Part shown: positions 1-10,490 of the stretch, in pieces
How the letters are laid out: every line of letters starts with the position of its first letter
Numbering within the stretch: position 1 is the first letter of the stretch
From: Marsupella aquatica
Taxonomy: Eukaryota > Marchantiophyta
Direction of reading: 5' to 3'
NCBI GenBank assembly: GCA_973895155.1
Contig: OZ316893.1
Span: forward strand, 1,240,001-1,304,000
Length of the DNA: 64,000 nucleotides
The notes under the pieces: generated by a model
What the model was told of the DNA's origin: nothing
The model's input: only the letters and a program-made list of their open reading frames with translations
Database searches by the model: none
Program-made: the position numbers and the translations under genes

Positions 1-3000
1 CTAACCGAAGGTGAACTTGAGGAAGGGCAGCTACCAGGTGAATGGAGCGGGTGTGAGGAATCAAGTGAAGATTCCGAACCTGCTCAAATGTTGGAAGACA
101 GTACAGCTGTTTGTCCAATTGTGAGAGAGGTTCCCACAATTCCGTTGATAGTGAACGTGGCGAATCAGATTTACTATCCCTTCCAAGTTGAGGGAATTCC
201 TTTCGAGCAAAGGAGTGGAGGAAACAGTAAGGCCAAGGGTAAAAAGAAAAAGAAGCATAAGAAAGGGGAAGGGTCCAAAAAGAGGTCTCGAGAGAAGTCC
301 AAGGAAAAACACAACGAGGTTTTAAAGAAGAGAATGGCAGAACGAAAAGGACTGGACGGTGGGTCCAATTCGGGTCTCGCGAACAGCAAGGACAGGAGTG
401 GTCGCGGAGGTCAGGCTTGTAACAATACTGGCGCAGGCAAATTTAACGAATTGCCTGAAAATGCGTCACAGACCCTGCAGAAAAGACCAACAGTGGATGA
501 CGGACCCGAGGATGGTGAAATCCTACTGGAGGTCTGTTTCTCAGTCTCAAAGTTGCTTTGTGGAAGTTGGCTCCATAAATAATGCCCCCTTCCCCTTTGC
601 TCTAGTTGCTCCCACCGTTGTTGTCTTTGTTATTTACCTAGTAGACAACCGTGATAACCTATTGTTGTTACTGGTCGCTGCAGATCAGTTGAGCCTCTCA
701 AAGTTTTGCATATCTTATGTCTCTTTGCAGGGATCTCTTATCAAAGTTTCTGGTTTGTACAGTCTACGAAGACCAACGACGGAATTCTTTCTTCTCTTGT
801 CGAAGCTGAAGTGGGGCTTTGGACCACAGATGACGTCGATGACCAATTTGTTGCCGAGGTACTCGTTCACCCATGTTTTGACCACTTGGTTTCGGATTGA
901 GGGTTTGCATGCTTGTGTACTGGCACATGAGTATAGATTGGAGTTTTCTCAATGCAGTTATAACATGGCTGTACAGATGGAACAAGACGGAACTGTAAAG
1001 AGAAAACGTGGGCCCGAAACTGCTGAGAGAAAACTGAAACGGAAGGTAAGGGCATGTGACACCTTGGTTTCTTTCTATCGCACCCTTGAAGTATTTGTAT
1101 GGCAATTCAGGTGCTGTTGCTGGAGATCAAGATTCCTATTCAGTTGTTCATTTGATTATATTTTTTGGAATCATTGTTCACTGTTTTAGCTGCACACCCT
1201 ACTCTGTCCGTCTTGTTTCAACAATGTTTAATGACGTGCTTGGGATGTCCGCCAACAGCTATCGCAGACTTTCTGCTAGGTTCATTGAGGTCGGGACTTC
1301 TACAATTCAGTACTCTTTATATTGTGCTCCTAGGTGCTGCATTATGGTTTGTACACCTGCTCAGTATCAGTCTATCTGTGGTTGTGTACCAGATTGCCAA
1401 GCGAAAGAGAAGGGCTCAGAAAGAAAGAGAACTGGGCATCCGGCGACCACCAAGGATGGTTCAAAGCAAGCCTGTCAAGGTGCTTTGCACACATTATATG
1501 AAAGGAAGATGCGCTAAGGTTGGAACCTCTTGATCCTTTCTTTTGCTTCTCCATCAACGATGTGAATCAATCTTTGCAGTTGACTTTTACTTTTTACTTG
1601 GCTTCCAGCTACATGTGCTCTTCCGGTCTATGTTCCTTCGGAGCCAGTAGATTACAGGACACCATGGCATTCCGTCCTTGGTAACACTCAGATGGACATC
1701 ATAATGCTATCACTGGGAAATGCTATCACTGGGTAAGTTCCATTCATTCGCACACCATTTCCCAGTATCATCCATTAGCACACCATTTATCCATGACTTA
1801 GTATTTGTCATTGGATCGGACCACCAGCAACAGATAACACTGTTTTGCAAGACATATAGTAACTATTGAACACTGACCTCTAATCTCATACCGCCTTTTC
1901 TATGAAGCCTTCCAAATGAGATTCATATTTCGGTATCTTGCATGAAACCCGGATGATTTCACGAGTAACCATAGTAAATTTCAGCATCGTCAACGTGAGC
2001 CTTTTACTTGTGGATTTGCTGGCCCTGTTTCTTTATCCTCATGTATTCTGTACTTGGATTCGCGGTCTTAAGCTAGGACTGTGCATCGTTAGAGGGGATG
2101 AATAAGGTGGGAGCACCTGTTTCATCCCGCCCGTTTAAAGTTGAAGATCAACTATTTTCTTCCAAGTCTTTAACACTCTTTGCCATCTTCATCATCCACG
2201 TTGATGAAATGGTCAATTGAGCCAGCAGTGACATCCATTAGCACACCTTCAAACGACCATCCCTGTGGCAATTTATTTGTTTTGAAATGTTGCGGACAAA
2301 GCACTCATCGAGTGGCTTCGGCCCTTACCTTTCGGACTTACATCTAAGTAAAACGAACAAAACGAGAGCTGTAATGGCTAAAATTGGGTTCTCCATGAAT
2401 TTTAAGGTTTTATTCATACCTGAGAAGCTGACTTGAGAACTATGTTGGGTAGACTGGTTTAGCTTTTCTGATGTTTATTCTGACCGCAATACATGCGTGT
2501 CTGATGAGCTGAACCCTGGATCTTGTATGCAGGGAGATCAATGTACCTTCTCACATGATGCTGTTCCTTTGACCAAACAAGAGGTACTATCTCTTGCGAC
2601 TGTCTAGACTGGGGCTCATGCCTGAATACTAACTCATTTGTATCACGTACTGTCACTTTTCAACTGCGTAGGTACTATAGTTGATGTCAAGTTGTTCATG
2701 TTTCTATCATTTGAGCTAGGCTATTGTTGGACCAGAACCTGGTAAAGTTTCGGAAATCACTTTGCCGGTTCATCCCTGAGTTCTCCTGACGGAAGGTGGT
2801 TGGTGTGGTGGATGCAGCCATGCAAATTTTTGATGAGTCATTCTTGTTTGAAAGGAGATGACTGTCCTTACTCGCACGATCTTCGATCATTCCCTTGCAA
2901 GTTCTTCCATACAAGAGGGTTATGCTATGATGGAGAAAATTGCCAGTTCTCCCACGGGGTGAGCTCTCCAGCTTTGCAGTCAATCCAGCATTGTAACTAG

Positions 3001-4064
3001 AACCTGTTAGTGTGCCGAGAAGGAAACAAATGCAAAATGGAAATGGAGATGGAGATGAAATGATGACGATTGAACTGACAGAATGCTATACGTGAAAACT
3101 CATCTAAGAAAAGAGCATGGGGAAATAGTACTCCTTCTAGTGATGAGTGCTTAGAATGGTGAACATGGAGTAAAACAGGTTGTCTTTTATCCTTTTCCTA
3201 GCCAATTTAATGATCTCGAACTGTCGTGTCCATAAACAGGCTATCTCTGAAGAGGCATTGGCGAAGTTGAAGCAGCGAGTTGAAAAGGAAAAGAAGGAAA
3301 GGTTAAGCAGCACTTCTGCCCTTGATATTCCAACGCCATCTTTCTCAACTCCCTTGCCGCCCGACCTGGATCCGGACCCTTTGGGCTGGGGCACCCCAAG
3401 CTTGTACCCCAGTCATGAAGCCCCAAGCTTGTACCCCAGTCACGAAGACCAGATGCAGTACACAAATCCCACAATTTTGGACCAGTCAACTCGTTTGTAC
3501 GGGGACACAAACCTTGAGAACCATCCTAGTGCTCCGCCTGCAAAGGGCATGATGCCGCCTTGTCAATCAATTGGGTTCTCAACATCAACTGACAGGAAAG
3601 ATACCGAATTTGATCCTGTTCGCCCACAGCGGGTCGGGGAGGCAGCAGAGTATAACACTAAACAGTTTATCGACACTAAAGCTATACAATCAGAGATGTC
3701 GATCGGAAGTGAAGGTGAGTCGTCATTGCCAATGGCAACAGAGGATCCGTCCCCTTCACCAATACCCAAATTTTCCAAAGCTCCACTTTCTCCATCGTCT
3801 GCAAATGAAACAGGCAATGCCAAGGAGGTCTTAGGAGGGGCACCATTAACCAGTTCCAAGGAATCAGTCCCCCAGAATGCGCTTTCTGGTCTTCCCTCTT
3901 TGGTATTACCACGGTTGGCGAAGACTGTGGTGCCAATTCTGAGGGGAAGGCAGCTCGGTAGTTTAGTGTTAGAGCATGAGAAAGTCCTACAATCTCCTTT
4001 ACAGACCGAGCCTAAAAAGCAACATACAGTGGACTCTCTCCTAAATGAGGCTTTGAGACAATAG
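1..4064 (+). CDS. CCCH zinc-finger protein (three C3H fingers), 5'-truncated by window edge
   Basis: Likely an RNA-binding nuclear CCCH protein of the plant C3H7/C3H65 (EMB1789-like) type. I read exons 1-514, 731-858, 977-1045, 1393-1518, 2533-2583, 2818-2958 and 3240-4064, with GT-AG borders and matching phases (617 residues visible). The frame is open from base 1, so the N-terminus lies upstream. In order: an acidic start (GELEEGQL), a Lys-rich NLS-like stretch (KKKKKHKK) near residue 80, a basic segment ending ERKLKRK, then three fingers near residues 269-342: C-x7-C-x5-C-x3-H (split by an intron), C-x7-C-x5-C-x3-H and C-x8-C-x5-C-x3-H. The rest is a Ser/Pro-rich tail ending NEALRQ, with a 9-residue tandem repeat at 3394-3447. 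The exon-1 donor is the least certain junction: GTGAAA at 515 preserves the phase into exon 2, while GTCTGT at 532 would skip exon 2. The family is confident; the exact biological role is not known from sequence. Confidence 0.85.
3394..3447 (+). repeat. 27-bp in-frame tandem duplication in CCCH last exon
   Basis: Two 27-bp copies (3394-3420, 3421-3447) encode the repeated peptide PSLYPSHE. The copies differ at only a few bases, so the duplication is fairly recent. It keeps the reading frame. Confidence 0.85.
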
Positions 4065-4574
4065 GTCAGAAAGCTGTAGATGTAGATACCAATTTTTTCA
4101 CTAGCATAATTAAGTCCTGGTCTGAACTGTGTACTCAAGCGTATCACTTATACCATTTTTGCCCATCATTACAAGGAACGGTAAATACCTTGTTTTCCAA
4201 CATTCAAGGAAAGCAGGTCTACCTTTTAAGAACTCTGTCTCAACATAGAATTAGGATCCCGGTTAAATGTTGTTCTTATATTTTTGAAAAGTCGAATAAT
4301 CAACTCAAATGTGGGATTCCTCTAAACTTGTATCACGGAACATGGAGAGTTGGTGAATTAGTCTACAACAGAAAAACATTAGAATGATGGAAAATCTTGA
4401 AAATTTGTATCTGGTTTGGCAGGATGGTATCTGGGGATGGTATGTCCATTAAGCACCGTTGCGACATGAAACGGAGAAATGCAGAATGAGCAACTTTGGA
4501 AAGCTCTGTATTAATGTCCTGTTACGAAAGCCTTTTTACCTAGAAGCCTTCCTAGTAGTTTCATTGAAATAGTG
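4065..4574. other. Intergenic, 3' flank of CCCH gene
   Basis: AT-rich DNA that should contain the CCCH 3' UTR. I see no second gene. A 65-codon open frame at 4190-4387 has no recognisable protein features. Confidence 0.5.
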
Positions 4575-5295
4575 TTAACAGCGTTTTACTAACCTATCCC
4601 CCAAACTTACCTGAATTATCAATCTGTCCCCCAAACTATTTTAATTCCTAAGTCAACCCCCTTTTCAAATATGGGTTACCCTAATGCTTGTACTTAACTT
4701 GAGGTCGTTCTGCTTGGTCGCCTGCCATGTGACAAGGCACTATTGTCCACACCCAACCCCGGCCACTTCTACTCTAATCAGGGGGTTTCATTTACCTCCT
4801 ACCCCGCCGGCCGAGGGGTAACCCAAAAGTATGGAGCAAGCCAGTTCTCTTTTATTTAAGATGAGGTTCTGCACCGGTTACAGGCTGACTCACTCACTTT
4901 ATGACAATTTGGGGAGTACCAGGCCTGAAAAGGGATGGAAGGGGTGGCCCTATCATGAGGCCTGCCTTTGTGTGTAAGTTCTGGCGCAAAGGTAGCTGGG
5001 TCATGGCTGCCTTAGTGCAACGCCAGGGAGCCAGCCCAGTACTCCCTAAATCGTAAAAATGGGAATGAGTCAGTCCAGGTTAGGGTAGAACCAGGGTTCC
5101 GCGTGGCAAATAGCACCTTGCCATGTGGCAGGTGGCCAATGCAGAACTACCTCAGGTTAAGTAGAGGAGTAGGTTAAGTATATCCTATGTCCCCCGATAT
5201 TTGAAAAGGGGGTCAATTTAGGAATTAAAAACAGTTTGGGGGACAGGTTGATAATTACGGTCAGTTTGGGGGATAGGTTAGTAAAAAGCTGTTAA
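4575..5295. mobile_element. Non-autonomous DNA transposon with ~190-bp terminal inverted repeats, TTAA at both ends
   Basis: The left arm (about 4575-4765) matches the reverse complement of the right arm (about 5100-5295) over nearly 200 bp with scattered mismatches. Shared blocks include ACTAACCTATCCCCCAAAC, TGTCCCCCAAACT, TTAATTCCTAA and a CCTGCCA-ATG-AAGG-GCTATT block further in. Both ends lie at TTAA (4575-4578, 5292-5295). TTAA is palindromic, so it could be a piggyBac-like target duplication or just the tips of the inverted repeats. The ~330-bp centre has no coding frame, so mobility would have needed a transposase in trans. Long inverted repeats also suit Mutator-like elements, but I see no 9-bp duplication outside the TTAA. 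Confidence 0.75.
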
Positions 5296-5589
5296 ATGCT
5301 AATAGCCACTCAACGTTAAACTTGAGCTAAAAACCCTCATTTTCTAGGACAATGCCCCTTAAACAGACTTTAGTAGTGTGGCATCTCAAAGCTAGGCAAT
5401 ATCAGGATCATGTCTTTGTATTACTCAGGAGGTATGGGAATTCTCAAAAGAGTTGTGGGATCTTTACTATATTGCGAGGAAAGCCTGCGGCTCAACACTT
5501 CACCAATAACCTGAACAACCAATCCATAACTGTGAATGCAAATTTTTAAAAAAAAATTGGAAATATGGAAATCTGAAAACTTGTGAGTG

Positions 5590-6470
5590 AAGGCACTCGG
5601 GTTGGCCCTGGTGTAGTGATGGTAGCTGTATATAGGGTGATGACTGACCGAGAGTGAAAGAGAAAGGATGTATGTTATGAGTTTGAGACGAGGCCCCTAA
5701 CGCAGTGATGGTTACTGTATTTATGGTGACGGCTGATAGAGAATGACAGAAAGGATATATGATATAAAACTGAGATGAGGCCGTAGCCCCTGCTTTACAG
5801 GATGAGTAATTGCTATTTTTTGCAATTTCAAAAATCTTTAAGCAGGTCCCATATATAACCAGGGTAATTTTGTGGAATGGATCACAAATCCATGCATGAA
5901 TTACAGGCGACTCAATGCCATTTCCCCCCACTTTAGAAAGAAATTAATTGGGTCCCATAACCAGAGTTACACCATGGACCATGAATCAGTGGCTGATTGA
6001 ATGATGTCTCCCTTCAGTTTTAGAATCTTAAATGGATCCCATAATCAGAGTGATGTTTCCTTCAGTTTTAGAATCTTAAATGGATCCCATAATCAGAGTG
6101 ATGTTTCCCTTCAGTTTTAGAATCTTAAATGGATCCCATAATCAGAGTGATGTTTCCCTTCAGTTTTAGAATCTTAAATGGATCCCATAATCAGAGTGAT
6201 GTTTCCCTTCATTTTTAAAAGGATCTCAGAATCAGAGTTACTAGATGCATAGGATGGACCACACATCTGTGTCTCATTTAAATGACGTTTCCCTTCATTT
6301 TTAAATCTCTAATTCTGTCCCATAATCAGAGTTATAAGATGTACCTTTCAGAATCTTTGACTCTGTCCCATATTGACCACAAGGCCGCCCCTCATTGAGT
6401 GATGTTTCCTTCAAATTTTAAAACCCTTAACTCTGTCCCATAATCAGAGTTACGAGCCTGAAATCCTGAA
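5590..6470. repeat. Dispersed repeat family B, first locus
   Basis: This block has two diverged copies of a motif around GGTGATGACTGACCGAGAGT...GATATATG...GAGATGAGGCC (about 5620-5790). They are followed by segments with TCCCATAATCAGAGTTA and AATGGATC. The same order of motifs recurs at 62540-62900, so this is a dispersed family with at least two loci here. No open frame of note, no terminal structure found. Confidence 0.6.
6002..6230. repeat. 49-bp tandem array (four copies plus diverged ones)
   Basis: Copies start at about 6002, 6051, 6100, 6149 and 6198, each beginning GATGTTTCCCTTCAG (or CTCCC) and containing ATGGATCCCATAATCAGAG. Further diverged half-copies occur at about 6283 and 6402. 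The units are contiguous without unique spacers, so this is a minisatellite. Confidence 0.9.
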
Positions 6471-6729
6471 TTGCACATTCTTCAAATGTAAATAAAAACC
6501 ACCACAAAAGACATATATGATCATCATTTGACATTCTTCATTCATTACATACTCATGGTGGGGCTCTAGAGTAGCTCTCTAGAGACTTAATTCTAAAAGC
6601 CTAGACCCCAACTCTAGCTTGAAATTTCACTCTAAAAATCTAGACTCCAACTCTAATTTCTGTTTACGCTTTACAAGTAAGATGAGATGTATTTCATTCA
6701 TAAAATTTTCATTCTAAAAGCCTACACTA
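6471..6729. other. Intergenic with short diverged repeats
   Basis: AT-rich DNA with several diverged copies of a CTAGACCCCAACTCTA-like motif. The motif GTAAGATGAGATGTA plus TTTCATT occurs here at 6676-6700 and again at about 7769-7795, bracketing the LINE fragment. I see no gene. Confidence 0.5.
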
Positions 6730-7745
6730 GACCCCAACTTGAGTTGATACTTCAATCTACAAGCCCCCTTTCGTATGAGCTCCTTCCTCTTTACCGCCTT
6801 AGGTTGGGACTTCCTCACCCTTGCCTCCTTGGCCAACCCACGTGTGTTTGTGGGGCGTCGTTGGATTCGTTGGGAGTTCATATTCTCAGGTGTGGCCATG
6901 GGAGTGAGAGTACTACCATACATGATGATATTCGGGATGTGGTGGTTGTCATTGCCCGGGACTCTGGTTACCTTGTTGCCATGGAGCAACGACATGTCCT
7001 CCCCCCTCGGGATTGTCTTCCTGACTGGCGACGAGCGGATCTGGTCGTTTCTAGGGTTGGGGTTCGTGCTCTTGGGGATGTGGTGGTTGCTGACCCTACC
7101 GGGGGTAGCCATGTTGCGGTTGTCGCCCATGTGCCTGGCCGTGCAACTGCCAAGGCGGCCAGGCTCAAGGAGGGGGCCTATGCAGTTCACTACCCGGGGG
7201 ATCTTTTTTACCCCTTTGTCCTTCAAGTTTTTGGTGTTCTCCACCCTACCTTTGACCAGTTCCTGCGGGCCTATGCTGTTTATTGTATTGAGAGGAGGCC
7301 TTTCCCCCATGTTTTGTTCTCACCGTCTTTTTTCGGCAGCTGGTGTCTATGGCTCTTCAACGGGCCCAGGCTTTCACGTTACTTCGTAGGGCTGAGGCAA
7401 TTGGTTTTCCTTGAAATTGTATTTTTTTTTTGTTTATAAGGGCCATGAAAACCCCATGGCAAAGGCTGTTGGTTTTAGGGCCTCCCGTCAGGTTCCGCTT
7501 TGGGACCTCTTTTGCTATTTACTCTGGAGCTCTACCAGGCTTTTTCTGTTCTCCACTAAGCAGGGTATTAGCTTTCACAGGTCCTTTCTAGGTTACTTTG
7601 CGTAGGTTTTTTGGGTTAGGGACCCCTTGGGGTGTTTTTTCTTGGGACCCTTTCCTCTCTTTTACTCCCCTTCATTGGGTTGCTTTGCCTTTGGGATCTT
7701 GTCTCCAGGTTTGGCGATTTTGCCTCAGGGCACTGTGTTATATAT
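6730..7745 (+). mobile_element. 5'-truncated LINE: C-terminal ORF2 fragment plus 3' tail
   Basis: The frame open from 6687 to 7439 shows, from about 6760, the C-terminal part of a non-LTR retrotransposon polyprotein. It has LRLGLPHP, then a zinc knuckle C-x-C-G-x3-LD-x2-G-x-H-x3-C. Next comes a restriction-endonuclease-like region with RRADLVV and DVVVADPT, and a closing segment with FYPFVLQVFG. Reverse transcriptase and everything upstream are missing, as in typical 5' truncation. The 3' tail (about 7600-7745) contains CTTTGGGATCTTGTCTCC and ends near GCACTGTGTTATATAT. Related tails occur at 14800-14945, 53850-53960 and 55803-56065. Dead as a mobile element; the family call rests on motif order. 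Confidence 0.7.
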
Positions 7746-9224
7746 CTAGAAGCCTAAACCCACTCTGGCATGTAAGATGAGATGTACTTTCATTTATTGG
7801 CTGAACTTAAAGTTAAGCTTTGTGGTGGGAGCCCAAAATGGCTCCAAACTTTTTTTCTGCGCATATGTTTTCTCCACATACGTTTTCTCCACATATGCTT
7901 TCTCCACATATGTATAGAAGCACAGAAATATACTTTAGTCACAATATACTCATTCTAACACTCTTTAGTTTGTATGGAGTACTCAAGATCAAGATAAATT
8001 GGAGTACACGGAGTATATTGTATTCAACACAAATGAAAGTACATTAAATGCTCCCCCTCAGTGTACGTGTGTACTTGATTCTCTCATCACTTAATGTCTT
8101 TGTCTTTTAGTTATCAGAATTTCTTAATGCTTTTATATATTTCCCTTTGGAACCAAAGTCACCTTGAAAAGGTACGACTCTTAAAGGGGCTTCCTTTTTG
8201 TTTTTGGGTGAAATTGGTCACTTCGAAAAGATTTTTAAAGGGGGTTTTTTTTTAAAGAAAAAACGATGAGTAAGGAGCATGCCCTATGGTTGATCTCATT
8301 ATTTTATTTTCTTTGAGAATTAAAACAGATAGAGAATCAAGGGTATTTTAAAGAATGGGAAAATCAAAAAGACAAAAAGAGACATTTTTATTTTTTGGCC
8401 CGGATGGAGGATTACTTTAAGGGGAGAAATAATAAGGGTTTAAAGAATTTATTCTTTAATTGCTGAGAGGTTTAAGGGTATTTAAGGGAGAGATTTTCAA
8501 AATAGTCTTTGTTTATATTTTTTTCTTGCTAGAGGGGGCAGACACTAGTTGAGTGTATCGAACAAGCTAACCCCTATTCTATCTTAGAAGTGGGGAGCGA
8601 TGAATGGTTTAAGGGTCTTTTAAGGGGAGGAACAATAAAGACAAAGAATGGAGAGATTTCAGGTTTTATAAATCTTTCCTTTTTCTTGCAAGAGGGGGGT
8701 CAACATCAAAACAAAAAATGTGTTTTTATTCCTTTTGTGTACTTCTCACTCATTTTTCAACATAGATATAGATTTTTATTTGAGTAATTCTAGAAGAATG
8801 GGTGGGTGTGCTTTTAATTAGGTTAGGTATGACATTAATTAGGAACTTAGAGATGATTAGCATAAAAGGGAGAGTCTCTGGTTCTCCTCATTCTCTTCTC
8901 CTCTCATTGCTTATTCTTTTGCTTTTTTTTGGCCAAAGCGACCTCATAGGCATTGGCGCCATAAGCGTTGCTTGCAACCTACCATTTGCCTAGGTGGTCG
9001 TGGAGGGATGTGCTCGATCATTAGGGTTGTTCATAGGTAGTTTTCTATCATATTCTCTTGGACTAGTGCGAGTTTGCTCTAGCAGGTGGTAGCAATGACC
9101 TAGTCATTTGCTACAGACCTGCCTATAGTCACTTAATCTAGTACATTTGGCCCGACATTTGGATGCAACTCTTTTTTGTTGGAGATATACTTTGGCTTTG
9201 TGTTGTCATCGATGGAGTGTTCTC
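7746..9224. other. AT-rich intergenic DNA
   Basis: No gene recognised. Around 7866-7912 a short degenerate repeat of TTTTCTCCACATATG occurs about four times. The rest is T-rich and G-rich low-complexity sequence with only short open frames. Confidence 0.5.
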
Positions 9225-9362
9225 GATGCATACAATGCTTGTTGCTTGAGAAACATTTTGCCTACGAGCTTGTTCATCCTTTAGATGCTGGTCGATGCAT
9301 ACAATGCTTGTTGCTTGAGAAATATTTTGCCGACGAGCGTGTTCATCCTTCAGATGCTGGTT
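9225..9362 (+). repeat. 69-bp tandem duplication
   Basis: Two copies (9225-9293 and 9294-9362) begin GATGCATACAATGCTTGTTG and differ at only a few positions. The unit is a multiple of three, which keeps a short frame open at 9176-9421, but that frame has no recognisable protein. Confidence 0.85.
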
Positions 9363-10287
9363 TGTATATACATCAACGAAAGGTTGACGATGAGAGGAGA
9401 AAAAGATTAAATTCTTTATGATTTATTTCAGATTAGGTGGTGGACAATTTAGGGTAATTTTAGGTTAGTCTTTTAGATACATTTAGGTTTTGATACATTT
9501 TTTTCTCTTATTGAATAAAAATTGCATGTATGAATTCTATTTCAAACTTATATTATTTTGAGGTATCATATTATAATGAATTATCTTTTCCTTGTATTTA
9601 TTAATTTTTCTCAAATTTAAATGCAACCCCAACTTATCATGTTTTTGTACTATTGCGAGTCAAATTTGGGTCAAAGCATTTCAGGACCCGAGTTTTGAAT
9701 CTGAGACCTCCCCTTCACGAGAGTGATCACTATACTAATGAAACATTCATGTATTGGTGACAATAACTAATCAGTCACAAATTATAAAAAGTAGTTCAGC
9801 TTTTGTGACCAAACCCCTTTGGTCACGGGCATTTTTCATAAAATCATAAATGGGTAACTTTCAACTCCTTGAGCATTGAGACTCCCCAATGTATCCAGGG
9901 GGGACTTGGTTACGGGGTTTATTAGGGGCTTTAGGAGTGGACGGACCTACACAGAACTTTCGATACCTCATATCTGGTTCAGGGACTTTGCGCATTAACG
10001 AAGCTACACAGACTTTCGAGGTGACAGAATCACTCAGTGCTGTGGATGATGAAGCTCCACTCGAAGTTTCGAGCTGACAGAATCACATTTTGCCAAGTTT
10101 GTGTCGAAGCGCAGGGGCAATCTGGCCGGGAGGTGGCGGGCCAGGTAGAACTGCATTACGTGCGTATCCCATCGCAATGAATAGTGTGTGCGCGAGGTCC
10201 TTCCCCACCTCGTCCTTTCACACCTCGACCACAAAAGCACATGACGAAGAGATATTTTTTTGATGCCAGGGCTCCCTGTTTGATCCA
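9363..10287. other. Intergenic, upstream of SDR gene
   Basis: AT-rich to about 9850, then increasingly GC-rich towards the SDR gene. A short duplication with CTACACAGA-CTTTCGA occurs at about 9948-10020, and another with CGAAGTTTCGAGCTGACAGAATCAC nearby. No gene recognised. Confidence 0.45.
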
Positions 10288-10469
10288 CTAAAGCGCGATC
10301 ATGGCGAGAATCTCGTCCTCGCCCAGGTCGGTGTAGTGGGCAGCATTGACCTCGAATCGGCAGTTGTTGCAAAGTATCATTATTTCGATTGAGGAGGAGC
10401 CGAGACGATGACCGAGCAGGAAAATTGCAACGCGTTGCTGTACGAGAGACAAAGAGAGAGAGAGAAAGA
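10288..10469 (-). other. Possible terminal exon on minus strand, unrecognised
   Basis: On the minus strand a CT-rich tract ending TCTCTCGTACAG resembles a 3' splice site (exon base near 10437). It is followed by an open frame of about 50 codons to a stop at 10288, with GHRLGSSSIEIMILCNNCRF and an acidic end (LGEDEILAM). Composition is protein-like, but I do not recognise a family or see further exons. The same CT tract is equally explained as the GA-rich leader of the SDR gene on the plus strand. Confidence 0.2.
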
Positions 10470-10490
10470 TGAGGTTATAAATCAGAGAAC

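Noticed and set aside
359-1189. 276-codon open frame on the plus strand
   Set aside because: It runs through CCCH introns out of frame with the exons and has no domain; the exon chain with three zinc fingers explains the region.
3563-4147. 194-codon minus-strand frame
   Set aside because: Antisense shadow of the last CCCH exon.
6002-6230. CRISPR-like regular repeats
   Set aside because: Units are contiguous without unique spacers and the genome is a plant's; it is a minisatellite.
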